Shown here in pieces: positions 1 to 10,211 of a stretch of 60,116 bases of DNA (positions are counted from its first letter, which is position 1; each line of letters opens with the position of its first letter). The stretch is from positions 1 through 60,116 of IMG/VR virus record IMGVR_UViG_3300031974_004257. One strand, given 5' to 3'. Below the pieces are notes generated by a model, which did no database searches, was not told the DNA's origin, and worked only from the letters and a program-made list of their open reading frames with translations. The position numbers were made by a program, and so were the translations under genes. Origin of the DNA: a virus.

Positions 1-457
1 TGCTCATGAAACGATTATAATCTAATGTGTTTCTGAGTGCTATTAATTCTCTACGATTTATAGCATAGTTATCTTTATCCAGTACCGACCCATCGGGAAA
101 GGGATAGGTAGTTGCCGCATAAATTTGTCTTTTTATTGAGGATGTTAAAGGGTAAGTTCCTGGTAGTTCCGACTGGCTATAGAGAGTTCCATATTCTCGA
201 ACCGACAGGCGATTATTTCTAAATACTAATCCTGTATTTGGAGCTAGAAAAGGATTTATTAAGGCTTGGTCTGTACCATTTCGGTCCACATTGTATTCAA
301 ATAAATTGACATTGCCAGTTACAATATTTTCACCCAAAAGTGAACCGTCGTTGTTGATGTAAGCTGATCCGCTATACATTACAAAATCGGTCTTTGGGCG
401 AGTCACAATTCTATTTGTGAATATGTCGTCTGGACCAAAGTTAAAGAGGTAAGGCAT
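1..457 (-). CDS. Virion structural protein, 3' part beyond window
   Basis: An open frame starts with ATG at 457 and runs off the left edge of the window without a stop, giving at least 152 residues (begins MPYLFNFGPDD). The start is well supported by AGGGGG about five bases upstream. I do not recognise the family. The protein is rich in Asn, Tyr and Ser, has no obvious membrane segment, and follows a run of tail and baseplate genes with the same spacing, so a virion (tail or fibre) role is inferred from position only. The C-terminus is not visible. Confidence 0.75.
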   Translation of the reverse strand, partial: MPYLFNFGPDDIFTNRIVTRPKTDFVMYSGSAYINNDGSLLGENIVTGNVNLFEYNVDRNGTDQALINPFLAPNTGLVFRNNRLSVREYGTLYSQSELPGTYPLTSSIKRQIYAATTYPFPDGSVLDKDNYAINRRELIALRNTLDYNRFMS

Positions 458-469
458 TTTTACCCCCTA

Positions 470-1528
470 TTAGTAGTCTAATCTTACCCGGAAAGTCGTC
501 TCAGTGCCTGGAGATTTTCTGATTGGTTCACTGACTTTTCCTACAGCCAACAAAGCATTATCTTCACTGTATAAACCAACGGTGGTTACATAGGATACTG
601 GATTATCTGTTCTAAGTGTCTTAACCCTAATCTGACTGGAACTCAGGTATGTTGGATTACTACTGTAATTAAATTCTGTGGAATTTAAGCGGCAGAAATA
701 AATTGTAGAGTTTAGTTCAGTCGTGTTATTAAAGCTAATATTTTGAATTCGGTGTCGAAGGGCTGTACAAGAACCGCTGATCGAACTGCTCACAAACATA
801 TCATCTATAGTTAGACCATCAGTAGCATCCATGAAGCAATCTTCTACATACTCGCTCTTGAATACAGAAGATGTTAGAATAGCCACGCCTGCTTGATAGA
901 ACAAGAGCCCGCAAGGTCTTTCTGAGTCGGCAGGGAAACCAGACCCAGTAGCGTACAGAACATTAAATTCACCAGCAGGTGAGTTGGTTTTGACGTTAGT
1001 ACCATCTTTATCGTAGACTGTCAAAGTCTTAGTAAAAGGATTGTTAAAAGAAGCACTAACACCCAAAGTCATCGAAAAGCCAGTAGCAGAAGGCTGGATC
1101 TCGTCCTTAGTCAAAAGGCGAGCAAAGTTTAGCACAAGAACTTCTTCCATCTTATCAACTTGGAGATTACTTGAGAAGTTCCCACTGACATCGAGCTTGT
1201 TAATACTGCCGGTACTATTGTAGCCGGCGAGCATTTGTGCCATCTCATTATATACGTCATTCTTTTTGTTACGCAAGGTAACGTTCAAAGAAGAAGATAG
1301 AGGCGAATCAGTTGCCCACGCTGCGGTCAAATCAATTATGTGATTTGCCGAGGAACTAAGGTAGGGATAATCATATACACTCTGGAACATTCCATGAGTA
1401 TAATTTTTAATATTCTCATCAGTATAAGTTCCTGACAAGATTGTACCCGTAACAGGTATTGCCTCATGGAGCTTAGTCTGAGAACGCTGTGAGTCGTTGA
1501 CGTTTAATGCCTTAAAACTGGTTGCCAT
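470..1528 (-). CDS. Predicted virion structural protein (352 aa)
   Basis: A complete 352-residue frame with AGGAA eight bases before the ATG. Composition is Ser, Thr and Asn rich, predicted mostly beta, with no signal peptide or membrane segment. The C-terminal 40 residues (VGLYSEDNALLAVGKVSEP and what follows) look like a compact beta domain ending in RVRLDY. I do not recognise a named family. It lies 10 bases downstream of the 342-residue fibre-like protein gene and before the partial gene at the window edge, inside one leftward run of tail genes. A late virion protein is the reasonable inference; the exact place in the particle is unknown. Confidence 0.7.
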   Translation of the reverse strand: MATSFKALNVNDSQRSQTKLHEAIPVTGTILSGTYTDENIKNYTHGMFQSVYDYPYLSSSANHIIDLTAAWATDSPLSSSLNVTLRNKKNDVYNEMAQMLAGYNSTGSINKLDVSGNFSSNLQVDKMEEVLVLNFARLLTKDEIQPSATGFSMTLGVSASFNNPFTKTLTVYDKDGTNVKTNSPAGEFNVLYATGSGFPADSERPCGLLFYQAGVAILTSSVFKSEYVEDCFMDATDGLTIDDMFVSSSISGSCTALRHRIQNISFNNTTELNSTIYFCRLNSTEFNYSSNPTYLSSSQIRVKTLRTDNPVSYVTTVGLYSEDNALLAVGKVSEPIRKSPGTETTFRVRLDY

Positions 1529-1538
1529 ATCTTAATTC

Positions 1539-2567
1539 CTACGCTGTATATTTAATTAATTTTAGTGGAACTTCAACACGATAACCTGTGCTAAAGCCTG
1601 TAATTCTAATTACAGTATTTATGAAAGAGAAAGCCGTTGTAGTGCCTGAGCCTGGGGTTATCTCCCATGAATCAGTTCCTCCCAACTCGGTAAATAAAGT
1701 GTTGGTTGTTTGAAGGTTCAGAGACGCTCTCAAGCCAAAAATAAGTCTTGATCCTAATCGACCAGTTGTATCTGTTGGTCCGATAGCACTATTGGTAGAC
1801 GTTCTCCCTTGTTGCCCCTCAGTAATATTAAAGGCTGGCTGAGCAGAGCCGCCACGACCACCAGCAGATTCAGCAAAATAAGAATTGCCACCCTGATTAC
1901 CTAGAGCAAACATATAAGTAGCTATATTATCATCATCAATAAAACTTGGAGTAGCCAGCGCACCTTGCTGTTCAGGAGTGGTCAAAGTCAAAAGTCGATT
2001 GTCTACCTCTACCAAATAACCAGTTTCAAACAGGGCTTGCTCAGAAGCCACTTCGTTAAGATACCCAAGAGAGAGATTTGCCGTATCTAAACCCTGGTCG
2101 AAAATCATCTGAGTATTAACATTAGAAGCTGCGTCATCAGCAAAGCGATAGCCTAATGAATTTACAGCAAGATTATTAACAGTGTCAACCTGGACTCTTG
2201 TTGTTGCGTCCACTGCCACATAATATCCACCTGTGGGTCCAGCATTAGTTGCGACCGTGGGGTAGAACTTATCATTCAATTTAATTACTGGGAGATAAAG
2301 CAATGTATTATCTGTATAGGTCATCAACCTATTCTTAAGAGAAGTAGTATTGTTTGTAAATGCTTCAAAGACTGGCAGTTGTAAAATTCTTTGATCCTCG
2401 TACCCTGATGCTGTCACTGGGACATACAAAGAATAATCAATCTCGTCGTCACCCAGGGCAAATTTAGTAATCCTAAAACTACCATCACCCAGAGCAAGTC
2501 GTCTTCTTCCTTCGTCGGTCAAAACCGCATCGAGTATAATATCACCACTGTTATCTAAAAATGCCAT
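1539..2567 (-). CDS. Tail fibre or baseplate-associated structural protein (342 aa)
   Basis: The N-terminus reads MAFLDNSGDIILDAVLTDEG, followed by RRRLALGDGSFRITKFALGDDEIDY. From memory this N-terminal pattern recurs in structural proteins of marine T4-like phages, often labelled tail fibre-like; I could not search for it. The rest is Asn, Thr and Gly rich, consistent with beta structure. The motif resembles the N-terminus of the 302-residue protein at 9280-10188, so the two may share an attachment module. The start has AGAGGAAAA upstream. The 72-base gap before it is one of the few real intergenic spaces in the tail module, but I found no convincing promoter there. The virion role is inferred. 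Confidence 0.7.
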   Translation of the reverse strand: MAFLDNSGDIILDAVLTDEGRRRLALGDGSFRITKFALGDDEIDYSLYVPVTASGYEDQRILQLPVFEAFTNNTTSLKNRLMTYTDNTLLYLPVIKLNDKFYPTVATNAGPTGGYYVAVDATTRVQVDTVNNLAVNSLGYRFADDAASNVNTQMIFDQGLDTANLSLGYLNEVASEQALFETGYLVEVDNRLLTLTTPEQQGALATPSFIDDDNIATYMFALGNQGGNSYFAESAGGRGGSAQPAFNITEGQQGRTSTNSAIGPTDTTGRLGSRLIFGLRASLNLQTTNTLFTELGGTDSWEITPGSGTTTAFSFINTVIRITGFSTGYRVEVPLKLIKYTA

Positions 2568-2639
2568 AACTTTTCCTCTTAACGAACCACAGTATAATCA
2601 GTTCCTAATAAATAGTTCGTATTATTCAATTTTGTTTTT

Positions 2640-5600
2640 TTATGTTTCCCCGTTGATTCCACGCCCATCAACTTTGACGACAAATTTAAGCTTCAAATCA
2701 AATTTTCTTCCAGTATCTTTAGACGTAAATCTTACAATATAAGCGTCTTCCTCAATGGAGTCACCAAGTGCTGCTGCTAAACTTCGGGCACTAATTGTTT
2801 CTCCATCCCTATTCTGGACATAAGGAAAGGTTTGTATATTTGAAGCATCAATCTTTACAAATCTACCTAAATTTTTATCTGCCATTTGATGTGATGTACC
2901 CAGCGGAGTCACTGTGTCTATTTCAGGTATAACCATACCGTTTTCAGAAACAAGCTTGATACGATATATAACGCTGGGATTTGATATCTGTCCGTGTATA
3001 TCCTGAGCAATACAGGTGTAATAGTAATCTACGTTTGGAGATATGTTGTCACTTATGTCGTAAGAAAGAATGAACGATAGGTCATTATCTGCTGTCGCCG
3101 CAGAGTCCCTTGTTGTATACTTTCTTACCAGTACATTGTTCCCCGCTGATGGGTTGAAGGATTTGTAAAGATCATTATAGCTATTGACATTCAGGTTTAA
3201 GTTTGGGGTCCTATAGAGGATAATATTTCTTATCTGTGATTCTCCCTTGTTGGCGAAAATCATCCTTCCTTCGGGAATATCAAACCTTGTTCTTTGATTA
3301 TCATGAGTCATATCAATAATTTCATTATTGTCTCCGATCCTCACAATTTCTAAAGTTTGATCAAAGCCTCCATTTTCAGGTATTATATTCCCTAATCTTC
3401 CCGATTCAAGATTAATATTCATCATAATCATGTCGTCTTCATTGAGCCTGGGGAAGAATTGTAATGTAGGAGCCGTTGGAGGGAAATCCATAACACTTAG
3501 TCTAGGGTATGAGAGACCGCCCGCACCCTTCCTCTGCCTCGTCAATTCAATTAACACTTCTTTATTTTCATCAAACTCTGTTGTCGGTATTTTCTCAAAG
3601 ACGTTAATCCTGTTCCAATCAGCATCATAAACTGGTATTCTAACTAATTTAACGGATGCCCCGCACGAGATCATTGATTTAATCTCAAATGAAGCATCTA
3701 CCAAGCGGTCCTCAAAATATTCTTGAGCACCTTCGTATCCGGCAGGGAAACCAAAACCCAAATAGTACATCATTATTCCCAAAGGCATATCCAAACTAAG
3801 GGTAAAAAGATTATAGGGAGTATTGTAAACAAAGCGATATTCGGTTAGTTTATAGTCGTACTCTGCCCCGTAGACCACTTGACTATCATTATATACAATA
3901 GGCCCAGATCCATTACCAAGAAAAATACTCTGAGACATCTCCGTGGAACCTGCCCTGGTTTTGTTGATTTCATAGCCAAAAACTTCAGTCTTTGTATCAA
4001 ACTTATTGTAGATAATATTGGCGTAAGATTGGCGAGACCGACGAATAGCGTTCCTCAGCAAAAATTGCTTGGAAGAAGCAAGCTGGTCTGCGTCTGGTCT
4101 CAAGGGCTGACGCTGCAGTAGGGTTGATGTATAATTTTCTGGAAGATTATCAAAAATATACGAATCTTCTTCTTGATCGATATGATATATTTTAAGCTCA
4201 ACTGGTTGTGGCGTTGTCGTGTTAGTTGTATTATCATATAGATACTCTGTCGAATAAAGATAGGAATTTGACCGAGATGGCTGATCTGCGGAATCATAAT
4301 TCGATAAGTTCTCTAAAGAAGCGATAGAAGGATCAAAAGACTCATTATTTAAAATAAAGTCTTGATAATCTTTTACTATATTGTTGCCAGATTGATTACC
4401 CTCCCCAAAAAATTTAATATCTAAGCTTAAAGGAGCGCCAACTTCTCCAAAAGCGCCGCCAGGTCGGCGAGCCTCTTTTAAACCCATAAGAAATCTGGCG
4501 TTTTTGTTCTTTAGGTTCTCACTAATATTAATGTCGGAAGCTAAAATTTGACTATACAAATTATAAAATCGATCGACATCTCCAGAAATCATTGACATAT
4601 ACAATCGGCGATAAAAAGATTCTCCGAATCTATCCACAATAACATCTCTACTAGGACTAAGCCTTAATAAACTAGAATAATTTTCAATACGAGCGGATTG
4701 CCTAGGCAACAATTCTCTTGGAACACCACGATTAACTGACAGCCCCATAAAATTTCTAACATACAAGTTAGGCAAGTCAGTATCAGAAGAAGACTTTTCT
4801 TTTACAGTCCTCTCGTACTGTTCGTCATAGAAATTATATTGTGAAGATATTGTTGCTGAATTGACTGGTGATCTATTCAGAAAGTTTGAATTTTCAATGT
4901 TTTTAACGTATCGATTTGTTACCTTGGTCTCTTCTTTGTTGAACTGATACCCGCCCATAAGACTAAGTGTGCTAAAAAGCTGAGATTCGGTTACAAGACC
5001 AGCCTCTACAAGCGCCCTTAATAAAATTTGCTTTACCAGAAATAATGTAGTCTGCTGCATTTGATCCGCAATAGCCTGGTCTATAGACCCATAGATCACT
5101 GTGTAAAGGTTATTTACTTGACGACCTATACGATACCCTGGGACTGTTAAGTTGCCAGAGAAAGCGAGGAAGAGTAATCTTTCCCAGGCATTTCGAGGAA
5201 GTGTGGGAGAAAGGACAGGCTCTAATGACTGAAAAATATTTGTAAGAGTTGTCCTAAAGGTATTAACTGAGTCTTCCGTTACCTGTCGAAAGCGGAAGGT
5301 GTCGTTTTCCTTAGTGACAGTAAAGATATGGTCGGTGGTGACAAAAATGTTATCTAAAATATCTGCCGCAAAACTTTTATACTGTAGTTGACCATTCAGT
5401 TTAAAGGCAGGATTTTTGTAGATATACAAATTGACAAAATTAGATTGCTCTTGTGAATTTGGTGGCAACTCACCATGGTACATGTATCTGAGACCTTCTT
5501 GGTTTTGTAATTCAGGGTTTACTGCTTTAACAAACCCCACAATCTCATCTTCGCCCTCAATTGTATAAACAGCCTGCTCATCAACAAAGCCAGGAATTGG

Positions 5601-5786
5601 TGTAAATCTTAGTTTTGGATCTGATCCATTAAGATTGTAATTTATGTACTGATCATCTAGGTAATGCTCTATTGTTTGTCGGGACTTTATCCAGTTAGCT
5701 AGTGGATCTAGACGACTTCTATCTATGGTATACTCTCTGGTTGCTTCGCTGATTGTCAACACATTCCGATTATCATTTTGTGCCAT
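2640..5786 (-). CDS. Large virion structural protein with Fn3-like C-terminal region (1048 aa)
   Basis: A complete 1048-residue frame with no signal peptide or membrane helix. It is rich in Asn, Tyr and Asp, typical of phage tail proteins. Around residues 850-945 the pattern (LSFILSYDISDNISPNVDYY followed by YTCIAQD) resembles a fibronectin type III or similar beta-sandwich domain, a common decoration in tail proteins. No enzyme motif was recognised. It sits five bases downstream of the 1157-residue gene and upstream of the 342-residue fibre-like gene, with AGGGT before the ATG. Baseplate or fibre location is inferred from neighbours. Confidence 0.7.
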   Translation of the reverse strand: MAQNDNRNVLTISEATREYTIDRSRLDPLANWIKSRQTIEHYLDDQYINYNLNGSDPKLRFTPIPGFVDEQAVYTIEGEDEIVGFVKAVNPELQNQEGLRYMYHGELPPNSQEQSNFVNLYIYKNPAFKLNGQLQYKSFAADILDNIFVTTDHIFTVTKENDTFRFRQVTEDSVNTFRTTLTNIFQSLEPVLSPTLPRNAWERLLFLAFSGNLTVPGYRIGRQVNNLYTVIYGSIDQAIADQMQQTTLFLVKQILLRALVEAGLVTESQLFSTLSLMGGYQFNKEETKVTNRYVKNIENSNFLNRSPVNSATISSQYNFYDEQYERTVKEKSSSDTDLPNLYVRNFMGLSVNRGVPRELLPRQSARIENYSSLLRLSPSRDVIVDRFGESFYRRLYMSMISGDVDRFYNLYSQILASDINISENLKNKNARFLMGLKEARRPGGAFGEVGAPLSLDIKFFGEGNQSGNNIVKDYQDFILNNESFDPSIASLENLSNYDSADQPSRSNSYLYSTEYLYDNTTNTTTPQPVELKIYHIDQEEDSYIFDNLPENYTSTLLQRQPLRPDADQLASSKQFLLRNAIRRSRQSYANIIYNKFDTKTEVFGYEINKTRAGSTEMSQSIFLGNGSGPIVYNDSQVVYGAEYDYKLTEYRFVYNTPYNLFTLSLDMPLGIMMYYLGFGFPAGYEGAQEYFEDRLVDASFEIKSMISCGASVKLVRIPVYDADWNRINVFEKIPTTEFDENKEVLIELTRQRKGAGGLSYPRLSVMDFPPTAPTLQFFPRLNEDDMIMMNINLESGRLGNIIPENGGFDQTLEIVRIGDNNEIIDMTHDNQRTRFDIPEGRMIFANKGESQIRNIILYRTPNLNLNVNSYNDLYKSFNPSAGNNVLVRKYTTRDSAATADNDLSFILSYDISDNISPNVDYYYTCIAQDIHGQISNPSVIYRIKLVSENGMVIPEIDTVTPLGTSHQMADKNLGRFVKIDASNIQTFPYVQNRDGETISARSLAAALGDSIEEDAYIVRFTSKDTGRKFDLKLKFVVKVDGRGINGET

Positions 5787-5791
5787 AACTT

Positions 5792-8700
5792 TTAATACCC
5801 TGTTACAACTTGTTGAGTTGTCATAAATGCGTCAGATTCCGACTGTTGTGCCATAGCGAAACTTTCAGTTGTAATACCGTCACCTAGTTCTGGTTCGGTC
5901 ACACTATCTTGATCACGCATAACACCCTCTACTTGAGGCGTCTCATTACTTATATAGAAATATTTATTGTAAGTAGGTATGTTCAATAACTGTTTTTCCT
6001 CAAAGTAACGAGATAGCATAACTTGCTGGTCAGGTGTAGTAAACTGTGACACCATGTTTAAATAATCATTAGCGCCTAAATTTCTTACTCTACATAGTAT
6101 TTTTCCGCCTTGGTCCCTAAGCTCTCCCACGACATCAGAGGACAAAGCAGACCACTGAGCCAACTGAAGTCGGGACCTGGAAATATCCGGCTCTAATTGT
6201 TCATTGGGTTGTTCGATGTCGCCAAATCCGTTTAAATATTCTACCACAGCTATTTGTCTATAGTTCATCCACAAGGCAAGAAAGGTATCGTATGACTTCA
6301 TCGGATCTGGAGTGAGTCCGTACAAGTTTGACTCCTCAGTGCTTGATACCTCCCCTTTGATAAAAAAGCTTACCAAATCGTTGCCGCTAGATTCGCTCAA
6401 ATTATTCAGAATAAATCTGCGAGCATCTAGTACATTATCTCCTGAAGTAGCAGCAACAGACAAAGGAGAATTGGTTGTTGCTAATATTATCATACTCTGT
6501 AACTGAAGGGGCAATGAACTTACCATGGGACCCTCAATCGAATCAACTAAATTGTTTTGATTTATTTTTAGTATTTCTGGTAGAGCTTTCATTGAGTTGT
6601 AGCGAGATTTGATACCCCTATCAAGTTGATTAAGAGTTTTGTCTATTGTTAGTTCTCCTAAAATAGCAAATGGAATCTTAATGGTGCGCTCTTTTAGAGC
6701 TTCTTTGGCTACAGCCTGTTCTATATCACCCGTTACAAGTTGTGTGTTTTGATTTTTTATCTCCAAATTAACACTATCCAAATACAAGCCAACAGAGGAA
6801 GTAATATTCGAACCGCCTCCAATGACGCTGCTAACTAAATCTGGTCCAGCATTAGATGCGCAAAATTCTTTGTCTTTGGGGTTATATGTAGTAATACGTT
6901 TTTTCTCTGTTGTAACTCTAGGTGGAGAAAACTCAGAGGAAGGCTCATCACTTAAAAAGACGCCCATTTCTTCAGTCAGCATTTTTCTAATATCTGAATA
7001 TAGCTTGTTGTTTTTACTTTGTTCTTGTGCCTCTCCCGAAAGAGTGGGATAGGTTACTCCCAGATCTTGCTGCTTTCTAATAGAAATTAAATCAGAATAA
7101 AGCTGAGAGTATCTATTGAAATCATAATCTACTGCTTGCGGGGTGGAAACAGGCACTCTAACCTGATCGATGGCAGACCTCGATGGAGACTTAATTAACC
7201 TAGGAGTCAAATAAGAATATGATAGATTTTCATAAGTGCCTCCAGGTATAACCTCGCCGCCGCCGCTAGGATTAAAAAAGTACTTATTAAATTCCATTAT
7301 TCTTCTGTCATCATAACCATCAACAGTGATATTTGAAAATCCCATGGGAGCAGTCTCACCAAAAACATAATCTACTCCTAGACTATTATTTTTACCGGTA
7401 GTGTACATCTCATAATACCTGTGACTCACCTTCATAACATTATCACGGACTGAACGGGTCATGTTTTTGTTGAAGTTATTTTTTGCGATACTGTCCATTG
7501 CGCCCAGCGGATCAGAAGGAAAGATATTCACTAATTTGTTATAGAAGAAAATTACTCCCATGTCCAACAAAAACTCTATGTCTGTAAACGCTTGGGTGCT
7601 CACAATACCCTGGTCCTTGTCAAACAAATTTTGGTAGTATGATACTAAATCTATAGTAGCACCCGATACAGACATGTTATTAAGAATTTCCTGATACAAA
7701 GAAAGGATTCTTATTATCTCTTCCCCTACTTGAACTGACTTGTTGTCAATATTTATTTGAATTGACCGAACATCGGTGGAAGTTCTTCCTGTTTGTACAT
7801 TAAACAAAGGACGTCTTCCAAACATGGTACTAGTACTCATTGATATAATATCTCTAATGTGAGATATAATCCTCTTCTGTTCATTTAGAACTTTTACCAT
7901 ATGTCTCAAAAATAAGGGCGAATGATCAACAACCGAAAGATCTACCGAATATTGATAGCTCTCCACAGTTTGCTGGTCTATAATTTGTGGTTTAGAAAAT
8001 TTGTCACAACCCTCAAAGAATACCCTAACGTCCTGAGAAATATCAGACAACTCGCCCGATGGTAGATTTATTTTTACCTCTTTGATGTCTTCAGTTGGTA
8101 GCGGTAATGTCTCTCTGTCAGGATATCCTTTTCCTATTGTGCCCAGATCATTAACTGGATACATTCCATGTGAGGACACTTTGTTCCTCATTACTTGAAC
8201 AGTAGCAACAGAAGATAGGTGTTCTGGTGATAGGTCATCTGCGCCGGATAACAGAGCTTTAGAAAATAAAGAACTTTTGTAGACAAATGGAAAAATAGCA
8301 TGATCAATTAAAAACTGTCGTATATCAAAAGAAAACACAAAACGATTATTGTCTTCTAGGTCTCTTGATAGCCAAAAATCAGTGAAATAGTTACTTCGTT
8401 TGATCACCTTATTTAATTCATGACTCTGGGTCAAATAGGGAGTCTGAAACAATGCTACAACACCGTTAAATATGTTAGTATATGTTTGTGCTACAGCATT
8501 GTCTGTACTTGAATTGATAACCCTGAATCTTTCAGAGTCTGGGCTGGTTGTTTGCTCGGGGTTAACCATAGCGACCAACGGCTTATCAGGAAACGTTTCG
8601 GCATAGCGAGTTTGTATTCCCCTAAAAGAACCCGTAGCTATATGACCCATCCCTGTTGATAGCGATAAGTTAAATTCAGGTTCATCCGAAAAAATTTGTG

Positions 8701-9265
8701 CCATCCTATTATCATACAAAAAAGCATAACAAGAAATCTGATCCAAGCTATCACTCGTTGGAGGAAGAGTCATCTTTATCGTATTAAGAATATTCTTATC
8801 AACCTTTATACCATCAAGCATCTCAGACAAAGGCATATCATATATTATTATACCTTCCGGTATAGAATCGCCCTGACCGTAATGAGATAATCCGTCAGTA
8901 ATAACTAAATCTCTTATTTCGTTATTTGTTGAAAACGGAGAAAAGGGATGGTTATTAGAAAGATACTGTGCGTGTTCGCCCAGAGCGAAGTTTAAAAATT
9001 CACTAAATTGATCTGGATGTGTTGATCCTGCTCTTCCGTTTAAAAACTCATTATATCTTTGACTTAAGAAATCTAATGCTCTTGAAGACTCCTGTGTTAG
9101 ACTTACAAACAACCTTAAGTTGTACTGTTCTATTGATCTCTTGGTGTTTGAAATATCTAAAGATGTACTTACATAAATTGTATTGTCTGTCACAGCACCC
9201 GAAGTACTTGGGACTTGTTCAAGCAATACAGTGTTTATTCTTAGGTTTGTGATGTTATTTATCAT
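5792..9265 (-). CDS. Large virion structural protein (1157 aa)
   Basis: A complete 1157-residue frame, ATG preceded by GAGGGATAAA. It is rich in Ser, Asn, Gln and Asp with long polar stretches and no clear membrane segment or catalytic motif. The segment around residues 800-850 holds a proline- and lysine-rich linker (PPRVTTEKKRITTYNPKDKE), which may separate two structural halves. I do not recognise the family. Its neighbours are the 302-residue and 1048-residue tail genes, with 5-15 base gaps, so it is very probably a late virion protein of the baseplate or tail. Confidence 0.7.
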   Translation of the reverse strand: MINNITNLRINTVLLEQVPSTSGAVTDNTIYVSTSLDISNTKRSIEQYNLRLFVSLTQESSRALDFLSQRYNEFLNGRAGSTHPDQFSEFLNFALGEHAQYLSNNHPFSPFSTNNEIRDLVITDGLSHYGQGDSIPEGIIIYDMPLSEMLDGIKVDKNILNTIKMTLPPTSDSLDQISCYAFLYDNRMAQIFSDEPEFNLSLSTGMGHIATGSFRGIQTRYAETFPDKPLVAMVNPEQTTSPDSERFRVINSSTDNAVAQTYTNIFNGVVALFQTPYLTQSHELNKVIKRSNYFTDFWLSRDLEDNNRFVFSFDIRQFLIDHAIFPFVYKSSLFSKALLSGADDLSPEHLSSVATVQVMRNKVSSHGMYPVNDLGTIGKGYPDRETLPLPTEDIKEVKINLPSGELSDISQDVRVFFEGCDKFSKPQIIDQQTVESYQYSVDLSVVDHSPLFLRHMVKVLNEQKRIISHIRDIISMSTSTMFGRRPLFNVQTGRTSTDVRSIQINIDNKSVQVGEEIIRILSLYQEILNNMSVSGATIDLVSYYQNLFDKDQGIVSTQAFTDIEFLLDMGVIFFYNKLVNIFPSDPLGAMDSIAKNNFNKNMTRSVRDNVMKVSHRYYEMYTTGKNNSLGVDYVFGETAPMGFSNITVDGYDDRRIMEFNKYFFNPSGGGEVIPGGTYENLSYSYLTPRLIKSPSRSAIDQVRVPVSTPQAVDYDFNRYSQLYSDLISIRKQQDLGVTYPTLSGEAQEQSKNNKLYSDIRKMLTEEMGVFLSDEPSSEFSPPRVTTEKKRITTYNPKDKEFCASNAGPDLVSSVIGGGSNITSSVGLYLDSVNLEIKNQNTQLVTGDIEQAVAKEALKERTIKIPFAILGELTIDKTLNQLDRGIKSRYNSMKALPEILKINQNNLVDSIEGPMVSSLPLQLQSMIILATTNSPLSVAATSGDNVLDARRFILNNLSESSGNDLVSFFIKGEVSSTEESNLYGLTPDPMKSYDTFLALWMNYRQIAVVEYLNGFGDIEQPNEQLEPDISRSRLQLAQWSALSSDVVGELRDQGGKILCRVRNLGANDYLNMVSQFTTPDQQVMLSRYFEEKQLLNIPTYNKYFYISNETPQVEGVMRDQDSVTEPELGDGITTESFAMAQQSESDAFMTTQQVVTGY

Positions 9266-9279
9266 TTTATCCCTCTATC

Positions 9280-10188
9280 CTAAGTATCGTAAGCAAAAGG
9301 AAGAGCAGCCTCTAATGTATCACAAGGATCTTGAGGAGTGTTGTTTAGATTGTTTTTATACAGTGCCGAGTTCTGCGGAAGATCCAAAAGATTTATTTCT
9401 GAATCGCATGAAATGTCCAGGTAGTACTCGCTATATGTACTATCCAGTATAGGGAAACTATCATTAATCTGTCTATCTTGACCACTTATACTATAAGCCA
9501 AAAGATAGGGATCAGTTTGACGCTGAAGTGTTTGGCTATCTGTAGCATCTGTGTTAATAAAACCTAAAGAGGTTATTTGACCGTCAGAGCCTGACTTATA
9601 AACTTCAATATCAAAATTTCCATTACTTTTCATAATCGTGTTAAGTTCTTGGACGCTTAAAATAATTGAATCAGAGGACAGTAGGTTATAATCTATGCGA
9701 TTACCTTGAGAGTTTATTGACTCATACTCAATGTTAAGTGTCGCAGACATTTGCGGTATCATACCATCAACGTTATAGATCACGCCCTCATTTAAACCTT
9801 TGTCGCTCAACCCTAATACATAAATGTCCCAAGCTGGTGCGTAAACTGAGTTTGGATCACTGCTTCCTAATGTTCTCATAAAGGGAGCACTAAACTGATC
9901 GTTTTGTACTAGGTCATCTCGGCTATTAGAGGTTATTAAAGAATAGACAGACCCTGGCGTTGATGTGCGTCTTAGATTTGGTTTTAGCCTTGGAGTCTCA
10001 TTACTAATTCGATTTGCTATCTGGTTCTGAGTTTCTGTTATCTCCGCAAACATGCCGTTATACAAGATAGAAGTATCGTAAAAGGCATAGTGAGAAGGTG
10101 AAAAAGTACCCTCAGCAAACCTTTGTTTGCCATAAGGGGTAAGTTCAATAGAGACTACTTCTTCTTTTTGATTAAAAAAACGGACCAT
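9280..10188 (-). CDS. Tail or baseplate structural protein (302 aa)
   Basis: The N-terminus has ELTPYGKQRFAEGTFSPSHY followed by AFYDTSILY. This matches, position by position, the LTDEGRRRLALG...FALGDDEIDY stretch of the 342-residue protein at 1539-2567: LT, a G, an R, an A-G pair, an F, then A-x-x-D-x-x-I-x-Y. Similar N-termini are known to me from marine myovirus structural genes. The remaining 240 residues are Ser, Asn and Asp rich with no enzyme motif. It lies between the 2186- and 1157-residue tail genes. A role in attaching tail appendages is a guess based on the shared module. Confidence 0.7.
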   Translation of the reverse strand: MVRFFNQKEEVVSIELTPYGKQRFAEGTFSPSHYAFYDTSILYNGMFAEITETQNQIANRISNETPRLKPNLRRTSTPGSVYSLITSNSRDDLVQNDQFSAPFMRTLGSSDPNSVYAPAWDIYVLGLSDKGLNEGVIYNVDGMIPQMSATLNIEYESINSQGNRIDYNLLSSDSIILSVQELNTIMKSNGNFDIEVYKSGSDGQITSLGFINTDATDSQTLQRQTDPYLLAYSISGQDRQINDSFPILDSTYSEYYLDISCDSEINLLDLPQNSALYKNNLNNTPQDPCDTLEAALPFAYDT

Positions 10189-10211
10189 ACTCTAAATATC
10201 ACCATTCATTA

